This document shows positions 16,206 through 26,668 of a DNA stretch of 64,000 bases, piece by piece; the stretch's first letter is position 1, and each line of letters opens with the position of its first letter. The stretch covers positions 44,630-108,629 of the forward strand of contig NZ_BDAV01000018.1 in assembly GCF_001612635.1 (NCBI RefSeq), given 5' to 3'. The notes under the pieces are model-generated. The model made no database searches and had not been told where the DNA came from. It was given only the letters and a program-made list of their open reading frames with translations. The position numbers and the translations under genes were made by a program. This DNA comes from Nocardia africana NBRC 100379. GTDB taxonomy: Bacteria > Actinomycetota > Actinomycetes > Mycobacteriales > Mycobacteriaceae.

Positions 16206-16943
16206 ATGACGTACACCCTCGTGTTGCTGCGCCACGGCGAAAGCGAATGGAATGCTCTCAATCTGTTCACCGGCTGGGTGGATGTGCACCTGACCGACAA
16301 GGGTGTCGCCGAGGGCAAACGGGCCGGTGAGCTGCTGGCCGAGCACGGCATCCTGCCCGATATCGTCTACACCTCGCTGCTGCGCCGCGCGATCAGCACC
16401 GCGAATATCGCCCTGGACGCCGCGGACCGGCACTGGATTCCGGTGGTCCGGGACTGGCGGCTCAACGAGCGGCACTACGGCGCGCTGCAGGGTAAGAACA
16501 AGGCACAGATCCGCGATCGGTACGGCGACGACCAGTTCATGATGTGGCGCCGCAGCTACGACACCCCGCCCCCGCCGATCGAGGCCGACAGCGAATACAG
16601 CCAGAGCGGCGACGCGCGCTACGCCGGTATCGACGTGCCGGCGACCGAATGCCTGAAGGACGTCGTCGCCCGCATGGTCCCGTACTGGGAGTCCACGATT
16701 TCCCGCGATCTGGTGGCCGGAAAGACCGTTCTGGTTGCGGCGCACGGAAATTCACTGCGGGCGCTGGTGAAGCATCTGGACGGTATTTCGGACGAGGATA
16801 TCGCCGGCCTCAACATTCCCACGGGAATTCCGCTGCGCTACGAACTGGACGAGAATCTGCGTCCGATCGGTCCCGCGGAGTACCTGGACCCCGAGGCGGC
16901 AGCCGCGGGTGCGGCCGCGGTCGCGAGCCAGGGCGGTAAATAA
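16206..16943 (+). CDS. gpmA: 2,3-bisphosphoglycerate-dependent phosphoglycerate mutase
   Basis: Interconverts 3- and 2-phosphoglycerate in glycolysis. 245 residues from ATG 16206 (MTYTLVLLRHGESEWN); an ATG nine bases upstream is possible. The phosphohistidine motif LLRHGESEWN, the FTGWVDVHLTDKG loop, ERHYGALQGKNKAQIRDRYG and the second catalytic His in VLVAAHGNSLRALVKHLDG are complete. Gene order gpm - senX3 - regX3 is the same in mycobacteria, here interrupted by the CocE-like gene. A strong terminator follows 23 bases after the stop. Confidence 0.95.
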   Translation: MTYTLVLLRHGESEWNALNLFTGWVDVHLTDKGVAEGKRAGELLAEHGILPDIVYTSLLRRAISTANIALDAADRHWIPVVRDWRLNERHYGALQGKNKAQIRDRYGDDQFMMWRRSYDTPPPPIEADSEYSQSGDARYAGIDVPATECLKDVVARMVPYWESTISRDLVAGKTVLVAAHGNSLRALVKHLDGISDEDIAGLNIPTGIPLRYELDENLRPIGPAEYLDPEAAAAGAAAVASQGGK

Positions 16944-16966
16944 ACCGGATTCCCCGCATTGTCCGA

Positions 16967-16993
16967 CGCGCCGCGGTCATCGACCGCGGCGCG
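16967..16993 (+). terminator. Rho-independent terminator of gpmA
   Basis: Perfect twelve-base stem CGCGCCGCGGTC / GACCGCGGCGCG with a three-base loop (ATC), then TTGTCGTATCT, moderately T-rich. Confidence 0.75.
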
Positions 16994-17283
16994 TTGTCGT
17001 ATCTCTCGAACCCGCTGCGGGTGAAGGGTTTCCGAATGCCGAAGTTCTCTCGGCCCCGCGTACGAATATGCAATACTCAGCGTTTTGTGAGCTGCATCTC
17101 TTCTGTCGACTCGTAGCTATCGAATTGCCCGCCGGCGGTCCGCATCCCGATGCGTACGGCCGGTAGTGGCGTCCGGGCCGGTGGGGAGTGGTGTGGATAA
17201 CTTTCGGTAGGCACGCCGCCGGGCTTTCCGCTGGTCATCGACGTGGGATGAGGGGTTGAGAAATTGAGAGACCTTCCTCGCAA
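16994..17283. other. Non-coding stretch upstream of the CocE-like gene
   Basis: The gene-free stretch 16944-17367 holds the gpmA terminator at its left end and the CocE operator/promoter at its right end. Between them base composition is less GC-rich than in neighbouring genes and I see no convincing coding frame, RNA fold or repeat. Confidence 0.5.
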
Positions 17284-17309
17284 AAGTTGCAACCGCTGGT
17301 TTGCAACTT
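17284..17309 (+). promoter_or_regulatory. 26-bp palindromic operator (AAGTTGCAA-N8-TTGCAACTT)
   Basis: Perfect nine-base arms with an eight-base spacer. The right arm contains the TTGCAA -35 element of the downstream promoter, so a protein bound here would block RNA polymerase. Size and symmetry suit a TetR- or GntR-type repressor; no regulator gene is adjacent. Confidence 0.6.
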
Positions 17310-17328
17310 ACTCCGCGGTAGATACACT
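17301..17328 (+). promoter_or_regulatory. Promoter of the CocE-like hydrolase gene
   Basis: TTGCAA at 17301-17306, 16-base spacer, TACACT at 17323-17328, about 40 bases before the ATG at 17368. SigA-like; overlaps the palindromic operator. Confidence 0.55.
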
Positions 17329-17367
17329 CTCGGTCGTTCGACCATCTCGAGAGGCGGATCACGTTCG

Positions 17368-19419
17368 ATGAAGTACGCGTTACGCGCCACAGTTGCCGCC
17401 GTCGCCGCGTCGGTGACCGTCCCGTTCTTCGCCACTCCGGCCCAGGCCGGGCCCGTCGCCACCGGGCCGGACGGTGGTGCCGCCGGTGCCGCGTGGACCG
17501 CGACCGAGGACGGCCCGCAGCAGTATCCGAATATCCACATCGACTGGGATGTGCCGATCACCATGAGCGACGGCACGGTGCTGAAGGGCAACGTGTACCG
17601 GCCCGCCGATGCCGCCAGCCGTCCGGTCGACACCCGCACGCCGGTCGTCGTGAACATGACGCCCTACACCAAACTGGTGTCGAATCTGGCCGACCACGCG
17701 GGCTCGGTTCCAGGCCTGTCCGATGCCCTGCTGGGGCTGTTCCGTCAGATCGACATGAGTGGCACCCCGCTGTCCGGGGTCACCGATCTGACCAAGGCTT
17801 TCGGCGGGGGTGAGCTCCGCAATTTCTCCGTCGACCGGCAGTTGATCAAGAGCGGTTACACCCAGGTCGTCGTCGATGTCCGCGGCACCGGCTTCTCGCA
17901 GGGCGAATGGGATATGTTGCGGCAGCGCGAGCAGCAGGACACCGTCGAGGTGATCGACTGGGCGTCGCGGCAACCGTGGTCGGACGGCAAGGTCGGGATG
18001 ACCGGCATCTCCTATTCGGGCATCAACCAGGTCCAGGTGGCGGAGAAACAGCCGCCCGCGCTGAAGGCGATCTTCCCGGTGGTGCCGGGCAGCGATCTGG
18101 TCGACGATGTGCTCGCCCCCGGCGGCGGGTTCGGGTTCAACTTCATCCCGCTGTGGCTCACCGCGATCAACACGCTCAAATGGGTGCCGGACGTCCAGTC
18201 GATCGTGACCGGGAAATTCGACACCACGTGGCTGAACGACCGGATCAGCGATCCGTACACCTATATGGACGTGCTGCTGAGCGCCTACACCAACACCGAT
18301 ATGAACTCCCTCGATCCGCGGGTGAAGGACATGTTGAACGACGTGTCCTCGCAACGGCAGGCGTGGATCGGTGACCCGGGCCGGATTCAGGTGCCGACCT
18401 TCGTCACCGGCGGGTGGCACGATCTGTTCACCTACTCCGAATCCAAGATCTACAACCAGATCCCGTTGCCGCCCGGGCAGAAGCAGCTGCTCATGGGCAA
18501 CACCTACCATCTCAACTCGGGCAACGAGTACGGCAAGCCCGGCCTGCCGCCGCGGCTGGATGTCCTGCAGCGCGCGTGGTTCGACAAGTGGCTCAAGGGA
18601 ATCGACAACGGCATCGACACCTACGGTCCGGTGACGTTGCGCGAACAGGGCGGCGGCTGGGTCACCCACGGCGGTTTCGGGCCGTCGGCGCCGGCCGAGG
18701 AGGCGGCGAAGTATCGCCGCATGTACCTGTCCGCTGATCGCAGCGGTACCGCGAACAGCGTCTACGACGGTTCGCTGACCGGCGAATTCACCGGTGCGCC
18801 GACGCGGCTGACGGTGGCGCCCGGTCTGACCACGGTGTGCTCCAACGATGCCGCGCAGGCCACCGCCGGCGTGCTCGCGATCATCAACGGCTGCGCCGCG
18901 GACTCGCGCATCGCGGAGACCGGCGCGCTCACCTTCACCAGTGCGCCGGTCGCGGGACAGACCACGATCTCGGGCCCGATCGCGGTGCGGCTCAACACGG
19001 TTCAGGACGCCGCCGACGGGTACTGGACGGTGACGGTGAACGACGTCGCGCCCGACGGGCAGTCGACGGTGCTGTCCTCGGGACAGTTGATGGCCTCGCT
19101 GCGCGAGGTCGACGAGGCGAACAGCACTCGTTCCGAGAACGGCGACTACACCGATCCGCGGGCCTACACCTCGCTGGACAAGCGCCGGCCCACGGTTCCC
19201 GGTGAGGTCACCGAGTTGAATATCGCCCTGCCCGCCACCCGGGCCGTGCTCGCGCCGGGCCATCGCCTGCGGGTGGACGTGTTCGCCGGCAACTTCCCCA
19301 AGGGCCTGCCGATCGCGCCGATGCTCGCCGACACCGGCCTGAAACCCGAACACCTGCAGCTGGATCCGAATGCCCCGAGCTTCGTGAACATTCCGGTCGA
19401 GGGAGACTCCGGCTGGTGA
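17368..19419 (+). CDS. Secreted CocE/NonD-family hydrolase (X-Pro dipeptidyl-peptidase fold)
   Basis: 683 residues from ATG 17368. A Sec signal peptide (MKYALRATVAAVAASVTVPF, cleavage near AQAGP) is followed by a serine-hydrolase domain with TPVVVNMTPYTKL, VVVDVRGTGFSQGEWDM, nucleophile elbow GMTGISYSGI, the acid near FVTGGWHDLF and a His in MGNTYHLNSG. The C-terminal jelly-roll beta domain (from about residue 480, ending in PGHRLRVDVFAGNFPK) is typical of CocE and PepX enzymes. It acts outside the membrane on acyl esters or amides; the substrate is unknown. Controlled by its own palindrome-covered promoter and closed by a terminator. Confidence 0.88.
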   Translation: MKYALRATVAAVAASVTVPFFATPAQAGPVATGPDGGAAGAAWTATEDGPQQYPNIHIDWDVPITMSDGTVLKGNVYRPADAASRPVDTRTPVVVNMTPYTKLVSNLADHAGSVPGLSDALLGLFRQIDMSGTPLSGVTDLTKAFGGGELRNFSVDRQLIKSGYTQVVVDVRGTGFSQGEWDMLRQREQQDTVEVIDWASRQPWSDGKVGMTGISYSGINQVQVAEKQPPALKAIFPVVPGSDLVDDVLAPGGGFGFNFIPLWLTAINTLKWVPDVQSIVTGKFDTTWLNDRISDPYTYMDVLLSAYTNTDMNSLDPRVKDMLNDVSSQRQAWIGDPGRIQVPTFVTGGWHDLFTYSESKIYNQIPLPPGQKQLLMGNTYHLNSGNEYGKPGLPPRLDVLQRAWFDKWLKGIDNGIDTYGPVTLREQGGGWVTHGGFGPSAPAEEAAKYRRMYLSADRSGTANSVYDGSLTGEFTGAPTRLTVAPGLTTVCSNDAAQATAGVLAIINGCAADSRIAETGALTFTSAPVAGQTTISGPIAVRLNTVQDAADGYWTVTVNDVAPDGQSTVLSSGQLMASLREVDEANSTRSENGDYTDPRAYTSLDKRRPTVPGEVTELNIALPATRAVLAPGHRLRVDVFAGNFPKGLPIAPMLADTGLKPEHLQLDPNAPSFVNIPVEGDSGW

Positions 19420-19441
19420 TCCGGTAGGGGGCTCCCCGACG

Positions 19442-19481
19442 GTCCCGGGAACGTACAACGGCGTACGTGCCCGGGACTTTT
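19442..19481 (+). terminator. Rho-independent terminator of the CocE-like gene
   Basis: Stem GTCCCGGG plus ACGTAC against GTACGT plus CCCGGGAC, with one mismatch (A/G) between the two halves and a six-base loop, followed by TTTT at 19478-19481. A strong intrinsic terminator 22 bases after the stop codon. Confidence 0.8.
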
Positions 19482-19813
19482 CGTCACCCGGCAGTCCGCT
19501 GCGGGGGTGGCCCGCGGCGCGGGATCGAGACGCACCTCACAGCCGGCGCATGCGGTCGACCGGGCGACGCGGCGGATCGACACGCCGGAGGTGTTCACGC
19601 GCGATTCGCGCGGACTCCAGATGTACGGTGCCGCAAGGCAAACTGTTCGCGCGACCATTGCTGAGCGGCCGAAAACCGCCGGTCGGGGCCGATCCGGGGC
19701 TCGGCCAACTTTGTGTGAACACCCGGCCAACGATCGCGGAATCAGCCGTGACCTGCGCGAAACTTCGTCAACCCGGGTTTGGAGTACGTGTCCGCGACCG
19801 TACGATTCTCTAT
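19482..19813. other. Non-coding leader region of senX3-regX3
   Basis: 332 bases with no convincing gene. A GTGAAC element at 19715-19720 resembles half of a PhoP/RegX3-type repeat, but I cannot find a clear second copy at the expected spacing. The region should hold the senX3 promoter; no unambiguous -35/-10 pair stands out. Confidence 0.4.
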
Positions 19814-21064
19814 GTGAGCGTTCCCCAGGCCGTGCTGCTTGCAGTCCTCGCGGCCGTAGTCGGTCTGGCCGTCGGTGGCCTGGTCATCCCGTACATGAAC
19901 GCCCGGCAAGCCGAGCGTCGCGCGGCCGAATCCGGCCTGACCATGTCGCAGGTCCTGGATCTGATCGTGCTGGCCTCGGAGAGCGGCATCGCCGTGGTCG
20001 ACGAATATCGCGACGTGGTGCTGGTCAACCCGCGCGCCGAGGAACTGGGCCTGGTCCGCAACCGATTGCTGGACGAACGCGCCTGGGCGGCGGTGGAGAA
20101 GGTGATCGCCACCGGCGAGGATGTCGAGTTCGACCAGACGCTGAAGAATCCGCTGCCGGGCCGCAACAGCATCGCCGTGCGTGGTGTCGCCCGCCCGCTC
20201 TCGCGCGGCGATTCGAACTTCGTCGTGCTGTTCGCCGACGACGACTCCGAACAGGCCCGCATGGAGGCCACCCGTCGCGATTTCGTCGCCAACGTCAGCC
20301 ACGAGCTCAAGACCCCGGTCGGCGCGATGAGCCTGCTGGCCGAGGCCATGCTGGAGTCGGCCGACGATCCGGATTCCGTGCGGCATTTCGGGCGGCGACT
20401 GGTCAACGAGTCGAACCGGATGGGCAAGATGGTCACCGAGCTGATCGCGCTGTCGCGGCTGCAGGGGGCCGAGAAGCTGCCGCAACTCGAGGCGGTCGAC
20501 GTCGACACCGTGGTCAATGCCGCGATCGAACGGTCCCGCACCGCCGCCGAGGCCGCCGGAATCACCGTCAGCACCGATGCCAACAGCGGGCTGGAAATCC
20601 TCGGCGACGAAACTTTGCTGGTGACCGCGCTGTCGAATCTGGTCGAGAATGCGATCAACTATTCGCCGAAGGGTTCGCACGTGTCGGTGAGCCGATCGCT
20701 GCGCAACGGCCACGTCAATATCGCCGTCACCGATCGCGGTATCGGCATCGCCAAGGAAGACCAGGAGCGGGTCTTCGAACGTTTCTTCCGCGCGGACAAG
20801 GCACGTTCGCGTGCCACCGGCGGAACCGGACTCGGGCTGGCTATCGTCAAACACGTGGCCGCCAATCACAACGGGGAAATCACGTTGTGGAGCAAATTGG
20901 GCACCGGTTCCACGTTCACGCTGCGTATTCCCGCGGTCGAATCAGGCAACCAGAATTCCGCCGGCCCGGCGGAGAGGAAGAGCCCCACCGCAATCGGGGT
21001 GGGCAAGAACGACGATGGTCCGCGCCGGCGGACCGGACAAAACGGTGTGGAGGCAACCCGATGA
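19814..21064 (+). CDS. senX3: Sensor histidine kinase SenX3
   Basis: Phosphate-responsive sensor that phosphorylates RegX3, working with the Pst system. 416 residues from GTG 19814 (VSVPQAV). A hydrophobic N-terminus (LLAVLAAVVGLAVGGLVIPY) anchors it; residues about 50-140 form a PAS-like domain (ESGIAVVDEYRDVVLVNPRA). The H-box FVANVSHELKTPVGA carries the phospho-His, and the ATPase domain has NLVENAINYSPKG (N), DRGIGIAKEDQERVFERFF (G1/F) and TGGTGLGLAIV (G2). The stop overlaps the regX3 start by ATGA. Same order as in mycobacteria, where PhoU and RegX3 regulate phosphate genes. Confidence 0.95.
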   Translation: MSVPQAVLLAVLAAVVGLAVGGLVIPYMNARQAERRAAESGLTMSQVLDLIVLASESGIAVVDEYRDVVLVNPRAEELGLVRNRLLDERAWAAVEKVIATGEDVEFDQTLKNPLPGRNSIAVRGVARPLSRGDSNFVVLFADDDSEQARMEATRRDFVANVSHELKTPVGAMSLLAEAMLESADDPDSVRHFGRRLVNESNRMGKMVTELIALSRLQGAEKLPQLEAVDVDTVVNAAIERSRTAAEAAGITVSTDANSGLEILGDETLLVTALSNLVENAINYSPKGSHVSVSRSLRNGHVNIAVTDRGIGIAKEDQERVFERFFRADKARSRATGGTGLGLAIVKHVAANHNGEITLWSKLGTGSTFTLRIPAVESGNQNSAGPAERKSPTAIGVGKNDDGPRRRTGQNGVEATR

Positions 21065-21750
21065 CCAGTGTGTTGATCGTCGAGGACGAGGAGTCGCTGG
21101 CCGATCCGCTCGCGTTCCTGCTGCGCAAGGAGGGCTTCGAGGTCACGGTCGTGGGCGACGGGCCATCCGCGCTGTCGGAATTCGACCGCTCCGGCGCCGA
21201 CATCGTCCTGCTGGATCTGATGCTGCCCGGGATGAGCGGCACCGATGTGTGCAAGCAGTTGCGCACCCGCAGCAGTGTGCCGGTGATCATGGTCACCGCC
21301 CGCGACAGCGAAATCGACAAGGTGGTCGGCCTGGAACTGGGCGCCGACGACTACGTCACCAAGCCGTACTCCTCCCGCGAGCTGATCGCCCGCATCCGGG
21401 CGGTGCTGCGCCGCGGCGCCGGGGAGGAGATGGACGGATCCGGCGAGAGCGGCGTCCTCGAGGCCGGGCCGGTGCGCATGGATGTGGATCGCCACACCGT
21501 GCAGGTCAACGGCAAATCGGTGACGCTGCCGCTGAAGGAATTCGATCTGCTCGAATACCTGCTCCGCAATTCCGGCCGGGTGCTGACCCGCGGCCAGCTG
21601 ATCGACCGCGTCTGGGGCGCCGACTACGTCGGCGACACCAAGACCCTGGACGTTCACGTCAAGCGGCTGCGATCGAAGATCGAGGCCGATCCGGCCAAGC
21701 CCGAACATCTGGTGACCGTGCGCGGGCTCGGGTACAAGCTCGAGGCCTGA
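21061..21750 (+). CDS. regX3: Response regulator RegX3
   Basis: OmpR/PhoB-type regulator of 229 residues. The receiver domain begins MTSVLIVEDEESLADPL with the acidic pair, the phospho-accepting Asp is in IVLLDLMLPGMSG, the conserved Thr in IMVTARDS and the Lys in YVTKPYSSREL. The C-terminal winged helix (LKEFDLLEYLLRNSGRV, then VWGADYVGDTKTLDVHVKRL) binds DNA. Translationally coupled to senX3. A hairpin terminator follows directly after the stop. Expected to activate phosphate-scavenging genes in low phosphate, by analogy with mycobacteria. Confidence 0.95.
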   Translation: MTSVLIVEDEESLADPLAFLLRKEGFEVTVVGDGPSALSEFDRSGADIVLLDLMLPGMSGTDVCKQLRTRSSVPVIMVTARDSEIDKVVGLELGADDYVTKPYSSRELIARIRAVLRRGAGEEMDGSGESGVLEAGPVRMDVDRHTVQVNGKSVTLPLKEFDLLEYLLRNSGRVLTRGQLIDRVWGADYVGDTKTLDVHVKRLRSKIEADPAKPEHLVTVRGLGYKLEA

Positions 21751-21761
21751 TTCCGCCGGTA

Positions 21762-21800
21762 CGAGAAAGCCGCGAGGCCCGACGGGCTCGCGGCTTCTCG
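21762..21800 (+). terminator. Hairpin terminator between regX3 and the secreted-protein gene
   Basis: Arms CGAGAA(A)GCCGCGAG(G)CCC and GGGCTCGCGGCTTCTCG pair with two single-base bulges around a GAC loop. It lies between convergent genes and may serve both strands; there is no long T-run. Confidence 0.6.
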
Positions 21801-21829
21801 GTATCGACGTAACGCTGCCGACGGTCCGG

Positions 21830-22159
21830 TCAGACGACGTGCACCCATGCGATGCCGATCTGCGGCAGCTCCTGCTTCTGCAGCTGGAACCAGCCGAAGT
21901 CGTCACGCTGCCAGCAGTCGTCCAGCGGCGCGGTGTCGTCGTGGCAGGCGATCGGCTTGGAGGTGCCGTAGGGGCTCACGATGACCTGCTTGCCGGTGTC
22001 CTTCGCCGACAGCGCCGCCGGGTCGTTGTAGGCGACGAAGTTGTCGTTCTGCAGCGAGTAGTGAGCCGGATCGACGGCCGGGTCGGCCTGCGCGGCGGGA
22101 GCCAGCGTCAGGGCCGCGCCGGCGGCGAGAGCAGCAGTAGCCAGGAATTTCCTCATCAT
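21830..22159 (-). CDS. Small secreted protein
   Basis: 109 residues from ATG 22159 (MMRKFLATAALAAGAALTLA) with a clear Sec signal peptide, likely cleaved after AQA. The mature part of about 84 residues is Asp/Gln-rich with two cysteines (IACHDD and LDDCWQ) spaced to form a disulfide, and it ends GIAWVHVV. I do not recognise a family. Convergent with regX3; the start lies 63 bases beyond the stop of the FMN reductase gene on the same strand. An exported cell-wall or extracellular role is inferred only from the signal peptide. Confidence 0.72.
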   Translation of the reverse strand: MMRKFLATAALAAGAALTLAPAAQADPAVDPAHYSLQNDNFVAYNDPAALSAKDTGKQVIVSPYGTSKPIACHDDTAPLDDCWQRDDFGWFQLQKQELPQIGIAWVHVV

Positions 22160-22222
22160 GACCTACACCTATCACGGGTATGTGAAGCGCGCATGGCGAG
22201 CCGATGACCGTACAGCGGTACT

Positions 22223-22864
22223 TCACAATTCCCGCGGCGCCGCCGCGGCCGAAAGATATGCGCCGATCGCGGCGACGGATTCGGCGAGAGCCTGTCGCAC
22301 CGTCGCGTCGGCGACCTTTTCGTCGGGCCCGACCATGGTGCCGAGCACCGTGATTCGCCGGCACGCCGATTCGATTTCCACCGCGCCGACATATCCGAGA
22401 ACCGTGCGCAGCGAGGTGATCGCTCCTTCACCGCGACCGGGGGCCGCTACCGAAATCCAGGCCACCGGTTTCTCGTGCAGATCCGCGCTGCCGACGGTCC
22501 ACTCCAGCAGATTCTTCAGACTGCCGGGAATGAATCCCGCGTATTCGGGCGCGCAGAACACCACGGCATCGGCGGCCGCAAGTCGGTCACGCACGGCCCG
22601 CACCGACGGCGGCGCGGGCTGATCGCCGGGAACGAAGGCGGGAATCTCGACCAGCCCGGTGAACAATTCCGTGGTGAACGCCGGCGCGGCGATATCGGCG
22701 AATGTGCGCAATGCGGCGGTGTTGGTGGAGCCCGGCCGGGTACTTCCGGAAATCAACAGGATCCGGGGCACACCCGGGCGTGATTCCGGCACGGAATCGG
22801 TTCCCGCGGATTCGGGCTCGCCAACGGAGGACTCGGATGCCGGCGTACCCGGCGCGCTACCCAT
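22223..22864 (-). CDS. NADPH-dependent FMN reductase family protein
   Basis: 213 residues from ATG 22864. After a disordered 30-residue head, RILLISGSTRPGSTNTAALR is the flavodoxin-like FMN phosphate loop, and AVVFCAPEYAGFIPGSLKNL is the second FMN-binding loop (PEYxGxxPgxlKN). The family reduces FMN or quinones with NADPH. Start to stop spacing to the Cys-rich neighbour is 24 bases on the same strand, so the two may be co-transcribed. The substrate (free flavin, quinone or azo compound) is not predictable. Confidence 0.85.
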   Translation of the reverse strand: MGSAPGTPASESSVGEPESAGTDSVPESRPGVPRILLISGSTRPGSTNTAALRTFADIAAPAFTTELFTGLVEIPAFVPGDQPAPPSVRAVRDRLAAADAVVFCAPEYAGFIPGSLKNLLEWTVGSADLHEKPVAWISVAAPGRGEGAITSLRTVLGYVGAVEIESACRRITVLGTMVGPDEKVADATVRQALAESVAAIGAYLSAAAAPREL

Positions 22865-22888
22865 ATTCGTACGAAAGGGGTTGGCGGA

Positions 22889-24961
<2,073 letters not shown>

Positions 24962-25001
24962 TCACCGCGCCGCGAGCGGTTCACGACCGAAAGGAGCCGG
25001 C

Positions 25002-26654
25002 ATGAGTGAGGATTCGACCCAGCTGTCGGTCGCCGAACTGCTGGCGCGCAACGGCCAGGGAGTTCCGGCGTCGGGCGGCGGACGCCGGCGCAGAGGCGGC
25101 CGCGGCATCGCGGTCACCGACCTGACGGGCGACCTGCCGGCGGTCCGGGAGGGCTCCTCCTCGCACGCCGCTCCGGAGTCCGAGCCGGAGCCGGAACCGA
25201 TGCCGGACTTCCAGCTCTCGGTACCCGGGTACGAAGCCGAATCACCGCTGTCCGGCCCGATCAGTTTCTACGATCCCCTGGCCGCCGCCCCGGAGGCGCC
25301 GAGCGCGCCGAATTCCTGGGAGCCGACGGGGTACGCGGCGAACGGCTTCCAGCCCAGCTCGTTCGACTCTCCGGGCGGATACGGCTCCTCGCCGGACTTC
25401 GGCGCGGCCCCCGGATTCGACGCTCCCGGATACGGCGTTCAGCCCGATTCCACCCGGCACGCCGCGCCGGAGGGGGCGCCGGCCCCGTTCGGCGCGGATT
25501 CCGCACCGGCGCCCACCGGTCGCCGCGCTCGCCGCGAACTGCGGGAGGCGCTGGCCGAACGGGAGGCGGCGGGTTCGTTCGCCGCCCCGGAGACACCGGT
25601 GGAGTCCGGTCGGCCCGGGCGCCGGCATCGGCCGGATCCCGACGAGAGCAACACCGTGATGGTGCCGCCGTTCCAGGGCGGAATGGGAACCGACCGCACA
25701 CCGCCCACCGCGGCCTGGGCGCCGCCGCGCGCGCCCGAAACCCCTTCTCCGCACCGCGAATTCGGCGCTCCGGCAGGTCGTGAATTCGGTGCGCCCGAGC
25801 TCCCGACACCGGGGCGCGCCGATCTGCCGCGCCGCAACGGCACGAAGCCGGGACGCGACGGGGCCGATGCACCCGCGGGCGGCCGCAACGGCGCCGACGC
25901 ACGTCAAGGACTTCCGGCATGGTCCGCGCGGCGGCGGCCGGGTGCTCCGGCTCCGGCTCCCCGGGATTTCGGCGAACCCGAACCCGGCGGCCACGAGGAC
26001 GAGCCGGCCGGGGACCGGTCGCCGGGATGGTCGCTGGCCGCCCGTGAGCAGCCGCTGCTGTCCGGGCAGACCGTTGCCGGAGATCTGCTGCGCGATGCTG
26101 GAGCACGCGAGGAGCGGCGCGGGTCCGATGCGCGCCGGGATCGTGGGCCGCGTCGCGGGGTGATCGATCTCCTCGATCCGGCCGAGGCGCGCACCGAGTT
26201 CTACGCACCGGTCGAGCTCGACGAACCCGAGGACGACTACGACGACGATCTGCTCGACGACGAGGAGGTCGAGCCGACCCCGCGCCGACGCCGGGCCGCC
26301 TCGCGCAGCTTCTCCCTGCGCGACAAACTGCCGCAGCTGAGCCGGCCGGCTCCCCGCCGGCCCGCTTCCCGCCGCGGCTCGGTCGACGATCTCAACCGGC
26401 GGCAGTGGATGATCCTCGGCGGTCAGGCCGTCGGGGCGGCCGTCGCGGGAATGTTGCTGTTCAAGGGCTTCGAGCAGATGTGGGACGTCATGCCGTTCCT
26501 GGCCCTGGTGTTGGCGATGGTCGTGATTCTCGGTCTGGTGGCGCTGGTCCGCGTGCTGCGCCGCACCGACGACATCCTCAGCACGGTGATCGCGGTCGTT
26601 GTGGGCATCTTCGTGACGCTCGGACCGCTAGCCTTTCTTCTCAGCACGAACTGA
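25002..26654 (+). CDS. Pro/acidic-rich membrane protein (Rv0497-like)
   Basis: 550 residues from ATG 25002, preceded by a GAAAGGAG ribosome site. A conserved N-terminal tag (TQLSVAELLARNGQG, then GRRRRGGRGIAVTDLTGDLP) is followed by about 380 low-complexity residues rich in Pro, Gly, Arg and Glu, an acidic run (EPEDDYDDDLLDDEEVEP), a basic stretch and three C-terminal membrane helices (GQAVGAAVAGMLLFKG; FLALVLAMVVILGLVALV; VIAVVVGIFVTLGPLAFLL). M. tuberculosis Rv0497 has the same position and plan. The long tail is probably cytosolic. Role unknown; the N-terminal tag is the conserved, likely functional part. Confidence 0.8.
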   Translation: MSEDSTQLSVAELLARNGQGVPASGGGRRRRGGRGIAVTDLTGDLPAVREGSSSHAAPESEPEPEPMPDFQLSVPGYEAESPLSGPISFYDPLAAAPEAPSAPNSWEPTGYAANGFQPSSFDSPGGYGSSPDFGAAPGFDAPGYGVQPDSTRHAAPEGAPAPFGADSAPAPTGRRARRELREALAEREAAGSFAAPETPVESGRPGRRHRPDPDESNTVMVPPFQGGMGTDRTPPTAAWAPPRAPETPSPHREFGAPAGREFGAPELPTPGRADLPRRNGTKPGRDGADAPAGGRNGADARQGLPAWSARRRPGAPAPAPRDFGEPEPGGHEDEPAGDRSPGWSLAAREQPLLSGQTVAGDLLRDAGAREERRGSDARRDRGPRRGVIDLLDPAEARTEFYAPVELDEPEDDYDDDLLDDEEVEPTPRRRRAASRSFSLRDKLPQLSRPAPRRPASRRGSVDDLNRRQWMILGGQAVGAAVAGMLLFKGFEQMWDVMPFLALVLAMVVILGLVALVRVLRRTDDILSTVIAVVVGIFVTLGPLAFLLSTN

Positions 26655-26668
26655 GCAGGGAGCAGCAA

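Noticed and set aside
17077..17292. A 71-codon minus-strand frame in the gap before the CocE-like gene
   Set aside because: No ribosome site or recognisable protein features, and it overlaps the operator region.
17380..19458. A 692-codon open frame antisense to the CocE-like gene
   Set aside because: Same shadow effect; composition is unlike a protein, and the sense strand carries a complete hydrolase.
19715..19720. GTGAAC element as a RegX3/PhoP box in the senX3 leader
   Set aside because: Only one half-site is visible; no second repeat at the expected 11-base spacing, so autoregulation cannot be claimed from sequence.
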